A model generated the notes under the pieces. The model was not told the origin of the DNA. It saw only the letters and a program-made list of their open reading frames with translations, and did not search any database. The position numbers were made by a program, and so were the translations under genes. From Actinomyces sp. AC-20-1 (lineage in GTDB: Bacteria > Actinomycetota > Actinomycetes > Actinomycetales > Actinomycetaceae), in NCBI RefSeq assembly GCF_023369555.1, contig NZ_JACJVC010000020.1, positions 1 to 42,023 of the forward strand: a stretch of DNA of 42,023 bases. The letters are read 5' to 3'. Shown here in pieces: positions 15,143 to 25,165 of this stretch (positions within the stretch are counted from its first letter, which is position 1; each line of letters opens with the position of its first letter).

Positions 15143-15637
15143 ATGGCGACTCCCGACTTCATCCTCAGCCTGCGCGAGAAGATCGGCCACGACCTGCTGT
15201 GGCTGCCGGGGGTGAGCATCGTCGTCGTCGACGGCGACGGGCGCCTCCTGCTCGGGCGGCGCAGCGACAACGGCCGGTGGGCCGTCGTCTCGGGCATCCC
15301 GGAGCCGGGCGAGCAGCCCGCGGCCGCCGCTGTGCGCGAGTGCGAGGAGGAGACGGGGGTGGTCCCCGAGGTCCTGGCCGTCGTGGACGTGGGGGCGGGT
15401 GAGCCCATGACCTTCCCCAACGGTGACGCCTGTGCCTTCATGGACATCAGCTTCGTGGGGCGGGTGGGCCCCGCCGAGGCCGCGCGGGTGCGGGTGGCTG
15501 ACGACGAGTCCACCGAGGTGGGCTGGTTCCACCCGGACCGCCTGCCCTCGCCCATGGTGCCCTCGTCGCTCGGGCGCATTGAGTCGGCGCTCGCCTGGCT
15601 GGCGGAGCCGGCCTCGGGGGCGCGCTTCCACTTCTGA
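15143..15637 (+). CDS. NUDIX hydrolase
   Basis: A 164-residue protein with a complete Nudix box from GIPEPGE through RECEEETGVV (G-x5-E-x7-RE-x-EE-x-TG-V). This forms the magnesium-binding loop-helix-loop that cleaves nucleoside diphosphates linked to another group. The substrate cannot be read from the sequence. It starts leaderless and ends before a shared terminator with the convergent HemQ-like gene. Confidence 0.9.
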   Translation: MATPDFILSLREKIGHDLLWLPGVSIVVVDGDGRLLLGRRSDNGRWAVVSGIPEPGEQPAAAAVRECEEETGVVPEVLAVVDVGAGEPMTFPNGDACAFMDISFVGRVGPAEAARVRVADDESTEVGWFHPDRLPSPMVPSSLGRIESALAWLAEPASGARFHF

Positions 15638-15643
15638 CAGCAG

Positions 15644-15684
15644 CACGGGCGGCCCCGGGGGAGCGTCCTCCGGGGCCGCCCGTG
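15644..15684. terminator. bidirectional terminator hairpin
   Basis: A perfect 15-bp stem CACGGGCGGCCCCGG (15644-15658) with its complement (15670-15684) lies between the convergent NUDIX and HemQ-like genes. No T tract. Confidence 0.75.
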
Positions 15685-15704
15685 ACGGCGGTGAGGGACT
15701 GGGG

Positions 15705-16262
15705 TCAGGAGCGCGGCTGGCGCTCGGCCCACTCGGCGGGGCTCACGCGCACGCCCGTGAGGCCGGTGGCGCCGACGCCCCGCGCGAGCCCGTTCGGGCT
15801 GCTGGTGCCCTCTGCAGCCGTGGCGACGGCGTCGAGGGCGGCCGACTCGATGAGGGTGAGGACCTGCGGGCCGCTGAGGCCGTGGCCGGAGAGCTCGGTG
15901 ACCGTGGCCCCGGCGGCGGGCGCGGGGGCGGGGGTGCCGGGCAGGACGGCGAGCCAGTCGCCGGCGGGGGTGGTCGGCAGGTCGCCGCGGGCGATGGTGG
16001 ACCAGGCGGGGGCGAGGTAGTGGCCGAGTGCGGAGGCGCGCAGGCGGTGCGCGGCGTCCTGGAGGCGCTCGGGGTCGGAGTCGGCCCACCAGACGAGCAG
16101 GTCGGCACCGGTGCTGAACCCGGAGATGTCGTACCAGCCGCGGGTGGTGACCTCGGACTGGTCGACGAAGAACTGCGACTCGCCGACGAGCCGGCGCCGG
16201 GTGTCCTCCAGCGGGGGCAGGGGGGTGGTGAGCGTGTAGGCGGCGAGCAGGGCGTAGCTCAT
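15705..16262 (-). CDS. half-length HemQ/chlorite-dismutase-like protein without the heme domain
   Basis: A 185-residue protein. Residues about 20-100 resemble the N-terminal ferredoxin-like half of actinobacterial HemQ (coproheme decarboxylase): TRGWYDISGFSTGADLLVWW, a LQDAAHRLRASALGHYL helix and PAWSTIAR. The second half, which in HemQ carries the heme-ligand histidine and the second beta-barrel repeat, is replaced by a low-complexity Pro/Ala stretch and an unrelated helical tail. Typical HemQ is about 230-250 residues. Heme binding is therefore not expected. ATG 16262 is chosen because GGAGGAG precedes it; an upstream in-frame start lacks one. This may be a relic or a repurposed dimerisation domain. 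Confidence 0.65.
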   Translation of the reverse strand: MSYALLAAYTLTTPLPPLEDTRRRLVGESQFFVDQSEVTTRGWYDISGFSTGADLLVWWADSDPERLQDAAHRLRASALGHYLAPAWSTIARGDLPTTPAGDWLAVLPGTPAPAPAAGATVTELSGHGLSGPQVLTLIESAALDAVATAAEGTSSPNGLARGVGATGLTGVRVSPAEWAERQPRS

Positions 16263-16452
16263 GGGGTCTCCTCCGTTGGTGACGCGGGCGGTGATCGTGC
16301 CGGGGCGCCGTGACGCGAGCGTACCCGTATCGCCGCGGGCGCCGGGCCGCATGGCCCTGGGGCGGTCCGGGGCCCTGGGCCCGGGGCGGGTCCGGGATGT
16401 CTCAGGGCCTCACCGGATACCGGCGGCCCGGGTCCTGGTGGAGACTGGGGCC

Positions 16453-16686
16453 ATGGCACAGCAGTACCCGTCCGGCTCCTACTCCCAGCGCACCGAGTCC
16501 TTCCGCTCCCAGCTTCCTCGCCGCTCGCGTCGGCGTCTCATCGCGGGCGTGTGCGGCGGCCTGGCCGACTACTGGGGCGTGTCGCCCACGCTGGTGCGTC
16601 TGGCGACCCTCGCGGCCGCGCTCCTGCCCGGCCCGATGTGGATCGCCTACGTCGTCGCCTGGATCCTCATGCCCGCTGCGGACTGA
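16453..16686 (+). CDS. PspC-domain small membrane protein
   Basis: A 77-residue protein with a basic tract (LPRRSRRRLIAGVCGGLADYWGV) followed by one or two hydrophobic segments ending ILMPAAD, the typical PspC domain. Members of the family act in envelope stress responses or as membrane anchors. A GAGACT box 6 nt before the ATG gives the same leaderless spacing seen elsewhere, although its first base departs from TANNNT. Confidence 0.88.
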   Translation: MAQQYPSGSYSQRTESFRSQLPRRSRRRLIAGVCGGLADYWGVSPTLVRLATLAAALLPGPMWIAYVVAWILMPAAD

Positions 16687-16708
16687 CCGCGCAGGACCCG
16701 CGTGTGGC

Positions 16709-16742
16709 GGCGCCCGCCGGCCCCTTGGGGGCGGCGGGCGCC
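16709..16742. terminator. hairpin between pspC and dps
   Basis: A 16-bp GC stem with one mismatch (16709-16724 with 16727-16742) separates the convergent PspC and Dps genes. Confidence 0.65.
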
Positions 16743-16772
16743 GTCGCGCGTGGCGTGAGGAGAGGCCCGGGC

Positions 16773-17258
16773 TCAGGCGGTGTAGTTCTGGGCGGAGAGG
16801 AACCAGGCCTGCTGCTCGAGCTTGAGGGTGACGTCCTCGATGAGGCCGGAGGACATGGTGTCGGTCTCGTCGACGACCTTGTGGATGTCGCGCAGGGTGG
16901 TGACGACGGCGTTGATGGCGCCGACCTCGTAGGTGACGGCGTCGGCGACGATGGTGAGGTCGGCGGGGGCCGTCGGCAGGGTGGAGTCGGCGACGGCGTC
17001 GGGGCGGCCGTCGGGGACGGCGTTGACGGCGCGCATGCGCTCGGCGATGGTGTCGGAGGCCTCGCGGGCGATGGCGACGACCTCGTCGAGGCCCAGGTGG
17101 ATGTCGCGGAAGCTGGGGCCGACGACGTTCCAGTGGATCTGCTTGGTGACGAGGGAGAGCGCGGTGACGTCCACGAGGGCGCGCTGGAGGGCGTCGGCGA
17201 GCTCGGGGGTGGCGGTGAAGGAGGGCAGGGCGGCAGGAGCGGAGACAGCGTTCATCAT
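16773..17258 (-). CDS. dps: Dps ferritin-like DNA-protection protein
   Basis: About 161 residues. The ferroxidase motif TKQIHWNVVGPSFRDIHLGLDEV supplies the conserved His, Asp and Glu of the Dps inter-subunit iron site, and the C-terminal helix holds LKLEQQAWFLSAQNY. Dps dodecamers store iron and shield DNA from peroxide. Two adjacent ATG codons (17258 and 17255) follow AGGAAAC; the second has better spacing. A TATCAT box on the minus strand (plus 17265-17270) with TGACTC 16 nt further upstream is a likely promoter. Confidence 0.9.
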   Translation of the reverse strand: MMNAVSAPAALPSFTATPELADALQRALVDVTALSLVTKQIHWNVVGPSFRDIHLGLDEVVAIAREASDTIAERMRAVNAVPDGRPDAVADSTLPTAPADLTIVADAVTYEVGAINAVVTTLRDIHKVVDETDTMSSGLIEDVTLKLEQQAWFLSAQNYTA

Positions 17259-17318
17259 GTTTCCTATGATAACAGGTTCACCGATTAGAGTCACTGACTT
17301 ATGTGGGGCGGGCCCCGC

Positions 17319-17690
17319 TCAGGCCCGCTCCCCCTGCTGCTCAGCGATCTGCCTGCGCACCTCGTCCATGTCCAGCTCGCGCGCCTGGGTGATGAGCGCG
17401 TCGAGGGCCTTCGCCGGCAGGGCGCCCGCCTCGCGGTAGACGAGCACGTCGTCGCGGAAGACCATGAGGGTCGGGATGGAGGAGATGCCCAGGGCGGCGG
17501 CCAGGCCCTGCTCGGCCTCGGTGTCCACCTTCGCGAAGGTCAGGTCCGGGTTGGCCTCGGAGGCCTTCTCGAAGATCGGGGAGAAGCGCCGGCACGGGCC
17601 GCACCAGGAGGCCCAGAAGTCCACGAGGGTGATGCCTTCGCCGCGGACGGTCTCGTTGAACTGCTCGCCGGTGATGTTGACGGTGGCCAT
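17319..17690 (-). CDS. trxA: thioredoxin
   Basis: A 123-residue protein with the redox motif WCGPC (C30, C33) in LVDFWASWCGPCRRFSP and the cis-proline loop SIPTLMVF. The C-terminus carries about 15 charged residues (DMDEVRRQIAEQQGERA) beyond the usual thioredoxin end, predicted helical. GAAGGGGA precedes the ATG. It reduces protein disulfides in the cytoplasm. It sits between dps and asd, all on the minus strand, separated from asd by a terminator. Confidence 0.92.
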   Translation of the reverse strand: MATVNITGEQFNETVRGEGITLVDFWASWCGPCRRFSPIFEKASEANPDLTFAKVDTEAEQGLAAALGISSIPTLMVFRDDVLVYREAGALPAKALDALITQARELDMDEVRRQIAEQQGERA

Positions 17691-17731
17691 GGGTTCCCCT
17701 TCTCGGGCGTCGGTCGGATGCGAGGTGCAAC

Positions 17732-17768
17732 GGTGCGGGCGGACCGGCTATTCCGGCCCGCCCGCACC
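17732..17768 (-). terminator. asd terminator
   Basis: A 16-bp stem with one A-C mismatch (17732-17747 with 17753-17768) and a CTATT loop, 33 nt beyond the asd stop and upstream of trxA. It ends the lysC-asd unit. Confidence 0.7.
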
Positions 17769-17800
17769 CGTCAGCACGGGTCCCGCGGTCCCAGCGCCCG

Positions 17801-20453
<2,653 letters not shown>

Positions 20454-20741
20454 GTGGAGTGCTCCGTTCACTGGGTCCGGCCCGCGGGGCCGGCGTCGCG
20501 GACCGGGCACGCGAGGGCGGGCGGCCCACGACGGCGTGGCTACTGGCCCCAGCATACGGCCCGTCCGCTGGGCGGACCTGTGGGCTTCCCCATCCTGAGA
20601 CGCCCGCCTGCGGGCGCGGGCGAGGCCAGCGAGAGACCTTTAGCGCGCGGGCAGGTGCGCCTGCCGGGAGTCCTCGGCCCCATGAGCCGCAGCCCCGGTC
20701 GAGAGCGACGATGTCTCCTCCATGCAGGCCTCTCGCCCCCG

Positions 20742-20764
20742 GGTCCTGGACCTTTTCCAGGACC
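20742..20764. repeat. 9-bp hairpin upstream of Abi-like gene
   Basis: GGTCCTGGA and TCCAGGACC pair perfectly around CCTTT. With no T tract on either strand it is not an obvious terminator. Confidence 0.7.
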
Positions 20765-20794
20765 TTCCGGAAGTACGTCCACTCGCAGGACAAA

Positions 20795-20847
20795 GCCCCG
20801 CGGTGCCTAACTGGCCGAAGCCAGACAGAGGACGGTTACCGCGGGGC
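20795..20847. repeat. nested inverted repeat just upstream of the Abi promoter
   Basis: GCCCCGCGGT (20795-20804) pairs perfectly with ACCGCGGGGC (20838-20847), and inside it CTGGC (20811-20815) pairs with GCCAG (20820-20824). It could be an operator or the fold of a small RNA. Confidence 0.65.
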
Positions 20848-20855
20848 GATGTTCC

Positions 20856-20861
20856 TAAAAT
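20856..20861 (+). promoter_or_regulatory. -10 box TAAAAT for Abi-like gene
   Basis: TAAAAT, then 7 nt, then ATG 20869. The inverted repeat ends 8 bp upstream of the box, so a bound protein or RNA fold there could affect the promoter. Confidence 0.5.
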
Positions 20862-20868
20862 AGCAGAT

Positions 20869-21586
20869 ATGACTGAAGACGCGACCTCACTCGACGCTGC
20901 TCAAGCAGCGCGGTGGCTGAGCACGCCAAGGTACCGTCGCTACCTCAGCGTCGCGAGCGGAGACCACGCCCTGGCGATGGAGACATACCTGTGGAACTCA
21001 CGGGTCGCAGCCGCCGGGATCGTGGACGTCGGGCATCTGGAAGTCGCCCTGCGCAACGCCTATGACCGCGAGCTCATACGACGGGTTCCCGGACTGGGCC
21101 ATCGACTCGCAATCGCCGCTGTTCCATCTGGAACAGGGTGTTCAGCGTGCCCGCACCCAGCAGCGCCGTCGCAATCAGGTGAGCCTGGCCCGGATCACCG
21201 ATGCCAAACGCGGGCTGAGCTCGGCACCGACGCACGCTGAGGTCGTGGCCGCTCTGACCTTCGGTTTCTGGTCGAACCTGACCGTGGGCGAACGGACGCC
21301 GACCCTGTGGAACCCGATGCTGCACCGGGCATTCCCCAAGGGAACCGGGCGAGCGAAGGTGCATGACCTGGTGGCCCGGGTGGTGAGGTTCCGCAACAGG
21401 CTGGCGCACAATGAGCCGGTGTTCTCCACCCGCACCGGCCTGGAAGATCGTCTGGTTGAGGTGCAGGAGCTGTTCGAGTTGATCGACCCAGACGCCTACG
21501 CCTGTGTCGCCGCGCACTCGACACTCAATGCCTCGATCGACTCGTGCCCGATATCAGGACTGACGACCGCGACCGGCCTGCACTGA
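20869..21586 (+). pseudogene. Abi-like (AbiD/AbiF-type) HEPN protein, frameshifted
   Basis: Two frames together encode one Abi-like protein. Frame one starts at ATG 20869 (WLSTPRYRRYL, HLEVALRNAYDREL) and loses similarity at the GGG at 21083-21085. Frame two, open from ATG 21062, continues FPDWAIDSQSPLF, AALTFGFWSNL, LWNPMLHRAFPKG and the HEPN ribonuclease motif R-x4-H in RFRNRLAHNEPV. Removing one G restores a single 238-residue protein. The family is associated with phage abortive infection. The gene has more A and T than its neighbours, suggesting transfer. It may be a true pseudogene, a phase-variable tract or a sequencing error. Confidence 0.75.
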
Positions 21587-21678
21587 GCACATCACAGACC
21601 GCGTGCTGGCCCGATGAGGCATCGCACCCTCTCTCGCGGCGCGGGTGGCCTGGTCGAGGCGTGTCTGACGCCGCCCGG

Positions 21679-22725
21679 CTACGGGCGCGTGCGCTGCGTC
21701 GAGCCGCGCACGACCAGGCGGTGCCCGACGGTCTGCTCGGTCCTCTCGACGCCCTCACCGCGCACGAGGGAGACCAGGCCCCTCACCGCGCCCCGGGCGA
21801 TGCCCTCCTTGTCCGGCGAGATGACGGTCAGCGGCGGCGCGGTGTAGCTCGTGGCCGCGGTGTCGTCCCAGCCGGTCAGCAGCAGGTCCTCGGGCACGCG
21901 CACCCCCAGCTCCCAGCAGGCGCGCATGACCCCCAGGGCCACGAGGTCGTTCATGCAGTAGACGGCGTCGGGCAGGCGCCCGGCGTCCCTGGCCGCCTCC
22001 AGCACCGACCTCACGGCGGCGTAGCCGCCCTCGAGGGTCCACGGCGAGACCTCGTACTGGGTCCAGGCCGACTCCGGCACGCCCCGCTCGCGCAGCCCGT
22101 CCACGAAGCCGGTGAGGCGGCGGTGGCCGGCGGAGGCGGTGATCGCCGTCGCGCTCGAGCCGACCACCCAGAAGGAGCGGGCCCCCTGGTCGTGCAGGTG
22201 CGCGGCCACCTCAGCGGCGGCCTGGGCGTTGTCGATGGACAGGTGGAGCATGTCGAGCCCGGACAGCCGCTCGCCCAGGAGCACGATCGGCAGGTCGACG
22301 CCGAGCCCGGTGAGGTCGTCACCGCTGATCGCCAGGGCCGAGAGGATGACGCCGTCGACCAGTGAGGCGTTGAGCTCGCGGAGGATCCTGCGCTCGGCGG
22401 CCTCGTCGGCCCCGGTCTCCAGCACGAGCATCCGGTAGCCGAGGGCGTCCGCCTCGGAGCGGATGAGGTGGGCGAGCTCGGCGTAGTAGGGCCACTGGAG
22501 CAGGGGCATGACGACGCCGATCGTGTCGGTGCGCCCCTGCCTGAGGCTGCGCGCCGCCAGGTTCGGCTTGTAGCCCAGCTCGCGGATCGCCCGCTCGACC
22601 CTCTCTCGGGTCCCGGGCGAGACCCGCACCGTCCCGGACAGGACGTTGGACACGGTGCGCTGGGAGACATGAGCCCGGGCCGCGACGTCGAACATGTTGG
22701 GCGGCTTGACAGCCTCGTCAGCCAC
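21679..22725 (-). CDS. LacI-family repressor of the adjacent glycoside operon
   Basis: A 348-residue regulator. The N-terminal helix-turn-helix is NMFDVAARAHVSQRTVSNVLSG with the hinge YKPNLAARSLRQGRT; the rest is a periplasmic-binding-like sugar domain (IGVVMPLL, DGVILSA, YCMNDLVALGVM, LLTGWDD). GTG 22725 is preferred because GGAGG lies 8 nt before it; an ATG 39 nt upstream lacks one. It is the last gene of the GH2-permease-binding protein series, so it probably senses that system's sugar. A TTGC-N7-GCAA operator before the GH2 gene is the likely target. Confidence 0.9.
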   Translation of the reverse strand: MADEAVKPPNMFDVAARAHVSQRTVSNVLSGTVRVSPGTRERVERAIRELGYKPNLAARSLRQGRTDTIGVVMPLLQWPYYAELAHLIRSEADALGYRMLVLETGADEAAERRILRELNASLVDGVILSALAISGDDLTGLGVDLPIVLLGERLSGLDMLHLSIDNAQAAAEVAAHLHDQGARSFWVVGSSATAITASAGHRRLTGFVDGLRERGVPESAWTQYEVSPWTLEGGYAAVRSVLEAARDAGRLPDAVYCMNDLVALGVMRACWELGVRVPEDLLLTGWDDTAATSYTAPPLTVISPDKEGIARGAVRGLVSLVRGEGVERTEQTVGHRLVVRGSTQRTRP

Positions 22726-22824
22726 GAGAACCACCTCCGGGGACGACGTCGGGTGCGGTCCCACGGTACCCAGGACCGCGGGACCGCACCCGACGAACAG
22801 CGGCGAGGGGTCAGATGACCCGGG

Positions 22825-24219
22825 TCACCTGAGCTCGGCCTCCGTGGCGGCCTGCAGCTCGGCCAGGGCGTCGTCGACGCTGGTGCCCGTGAGCCAGGAG
22901 GCCTCCAGCTTCTCCTGCACGAGGTCACCGATGGCGGGCCACTCCACCAGGCGCGGCTGCATGTGGCCGTAGGTGGTGGCGGTCAGGACGTACTGCTCGC
23001 GGTGCGGCGCGGCCAGGTAGGCCTCGGACTCGATGGCGGAGACGCTGGAGGCCATGTGGCCGGTCGCGATCGCCCAGTCCCCCGTGTGCTGGTACAGGAA
23101 GCTCGCGAACTCGAAGGCCGCGCGGTACTGGACGGGGTCGCCGTCGTCCTGGACGGGCACCGCCCAGACGTGGGAGTTGGCCCAGGAGGCGTGGTGCTCG
23201 AAGAGCTGCGGGGCGTCGGTCACCTCGTAGTGGAAGGGGGCCTCGAGGGTGTACTGGTTGACGGCCCACACGCCGTTGAACATGATGCCGGCCTCACCGT
23301 TGAGGAAGGCCTGGGCGGAGGCGTCGTAGTCGTGCTGGGGCGTGGTGTAGCCCTTGTCGACCAGGTCGTTGATGAGCTGCAGCGCGTTGGTCGAGGCCTC
23401 GGAGGTCATCGAGGCGGTCCGGGCCTCGGCGTCGATGAAGTCCTCGCCCTGCTGCCAGATGAGAGACATCCACAGGCGTCCACCCATGGGGTCGTTGGAC
23501 AGCGCGATGTCGATGTAGGGCTTGCCGGTGGCCGTGGTGAACTTCTCGGCGTCGGCCATGAAGGCCTCGACGCTGGTCGGCATCGTGTAGGTGCCGTCCG
23601 CGTTGGTCAGCCCCGCCTGCTCGAGGAGGTCCATGTTGAGGTGGGAGATGACGGCGTGGGTGTCGAAGGGGATGGCGGAGGCCACGCCGTCGTAGGTGAT
23701 GGCCTCGCTGGCCGGGTCGGTGGCGTCCGTCAGGTCGATGCCCATCCCCTCGGGCACGGGCACGAGCATGCCGCGGGAGGCGTAGTCGGGGAGGTTGGAG
23801 CCGTGCATGACGGCGACGTCGGGGCGGTCGCTCGAGGCGAGGGCGGCGTTGAGGCCGTCGTAGTAGGAGTGCCAGGCGGCACCTCCCAGGCGCTCGACGG
23901 TGATGCCCCACTGGTTCTCGGCGTTGAACTTGTTGGTGAGGATCTGGATGGCCTCGCACTCGGTGGTCGCCAGGGACACGTCGGTGACGCCCGCCGTGGT
24001 CTCCTCGCAGTCGCCGAAGAAGCGGGACATCGTGATGGTGGTGTCCTGCAGCTGCTCGTCGGTGACGGCGGCGATCTGCTCAGCCAGGGCCGCGGTGTCG
24101 ACCGCGGCCCCTCCTGAGCCGCCTGAGCCTCCCGATCCGCCGGACAAGCCGCAGGCGGTGAGGGCGAGTGACGCCGCGCCCAGCAGGGCGAGGACGGTCA
24201 TGGGGCGTGTGCGCTTCAT
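22825..24219 (-). CDS. ABC transporter sugar-binding lipoprotein
   Basis: A 464-residue extracellular solute-binding protein with a lipoprotein signal: a basic start, a hydrophobic core and the lipobox LTAC with C23 as the lipid attachment site, then a Gly/Ser linker. The mature part shows the family-1 pattern (YYDGLNAALASSDRPDVAVMHGSNL, GEAGIMFNGVWAVNQY). Two cysteines in FFGDCEETT and TTECEA could form a disulfide. It delivers a sugar or glycoside to the two permeases upstream. No ATPase is encoded nearby, so a shared MsiK-type ATPase elsewhere is likely. Confidence 0.92.
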   Translation of the reverse strand: MKRTRPMTVLALLGAASLALTACGLSGGSGGSGGSGGAAVDTAALAEQIAAVTDEQLQDTTITMSRFFGDCEETTAGVTDVSLATTECEAIQILTNKFNAENQWGITVERLGGAAWHSYYDGLNAALASSDRPDVAVMHGSNLPDYASRGMLVPVPEGMGIDLTDATDPASEAITYDGVASAIPFDTHAVISHLNMDLLEQAGLTNADGTYTMPTSVEAFMADAEKFTTATGKPYIDIALSNDPMGGRLWMSLIWQQGEDFIDAEARTASMTSEASTNALQLINDLVDKGYTTPQHDYDASAQAFLNGEAGIMFNGVWAVNQYTLEAPFHYEVTDAPQLFEHHASWANSHVWAVPVQDDGDPVQYRAAFEFASFLYQHTGDWAIATGHMASSVSAIESEAYLAAPHREQYVLTATTYGHMQPRLVEWPAIGDLVQEKLEASWLTGTSVDDALAELQAATEAELR

Positions 24220-24279
24220 GGGGGTTCCTTTCGTGGGGCCGACGGCGTTGTCGGCTGGGGAGGGACGGTGGGGGCGGGG

Positions 24280-25164
24280 CTACTTGTCCCCGCTGGTCAT
24301 GGAGATGCCGCGGATGAGGTGCTTCTGGAAGACGACGAAGAGGATGAGCAGGGGCAGGGCGCCGGTGACGCCCCGCGCCATGAGTGAGCCGAGCTCGGTG
24401 GCCTGGGCGAAGTTGCCCTGGAGCGAGGCGAGGCCGGTGGTGATGGTGAACATCTCGGGCCGCGTGGCGGAGACCAGGGGCCAGAGGTAGTCGTTCCAGG
24501 ACTGGACGAAGGTGAAGGTCGCCAGGGCCAGGAGCGAGGGCCGCGCGAGCGGCAGCATGATCGAGAAGAAGATCCGCCAGGCGGAGGCGCCGTCCACGCG
24601 GGCGGCCTCCTCGATCTCATCGGGAACCTGCCCGAAGAACTGGGTCATGATGAAGACGCCGAGGGGGAAGGCCAGGCGCGGCAGGATGAGGCCGGCGTAG
24701 GTGTTGTGCAGGCCCATGTCCTCGAACATCATGAACAGGGGGATGAACATGGCCTCCTTGGGCACCATCATGCCGGCGAGGGTGAGGGCGTAGACCGCGA
24801 GCCGGCCGGGGAAGGACAGCTTGGCGAAGGCGTAGCCCGCACAGGCGCAGATGATGACGGTGACCAGGGTGGTGAGGAGCGTGACGACGACGGAGTTGAC
24901 GAACCACTGCGAGGTCAGGCCCACCCGGAAGACGCCGACGTAGTTCTCGAGGGTGAGGTCCTGGGGCAGGAGCGTCTGGGACCTGAGCTTGAGGGCGCTG
25001 TTGCTGCTCAGGGACAGCGACAGGACCCAGATGAGCGGCAGGACCCAGATGGCGACGACGGCGAGCATGCCGCCGTGGTAGGCGACGGCCGCGATCCTGC
25101 TGCGGCCCGCGCCCCGGGGCGCGCGGACGGTCCTGGTGGTCTCGGCGGTCGTGGCAGTGGTCAT
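24280..25164 (-). CDS. ABC sugar permease, MalG type
   Basis: A 294-residue inner-membrane subunit with six hydrophobic segments and the EAA loop EEAARVDGASAWRIFFSIMLPLARP that contacts the ATPase. The ATG at 25164 follows the stop of the MalF-type gene by 1 nt with GAAGGG upstream, so translation is coupled. It pairs with the MalF-type subunit to import the operon's sugar. Confidence 0.93.
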   Translation of the reverse strand: MTTATTAETTRTVRAPRGAGRSRIAAVAYHGGMLAVVAIWVLPLIWVLSLSLSSNSALKLRSQTLLPQDLTLENYVGVFRVGLTSQWFVNSVVVTLLTTLVTVIICACAGYAFAKLSFPGRLAVYALTLAGMMVPKEAMFIPLFMMFEDMGLHNTYAGLILPRLAFPLGVFIMTQFFGQVPDEIEEAARVDGASAWRIFFSIMLPLARPSLLALATFTFVQSWNDYLWPLVSATRPEMFTITTGLASLQGNFAQATELGSLMARGVTGALPLLILFVVFQKHLIRGISMTSGDK

Positions 25165-25165
25165 C

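Larger units (their letters stand above)
20454..20868. other. 415-bp intergenic region with structured elements
   Basis: Divergent region between lysC and the Abi-like gene. It holds a TATGCT box for lysC (plus 20551-20556), a perfect 9-bp hairpin at 20742-20764, a 10-bp inverted repeat at 20795-20847 enclosing a smaller hairpin, and a TAAAAT box for the Abi gene at 20856-20861. No convincing ORF was seen. Confidence 0.7.

Noticed and set aside
20454-20868. short minus-strand leader peptide (ATG near 20724, 27 codons) upstream of lysC
   Set aside because: It lacks runs of Lys or Thr codons and lies upstream of the probable lysC -10 box, so it is unlikely to be an attenuator peptide.
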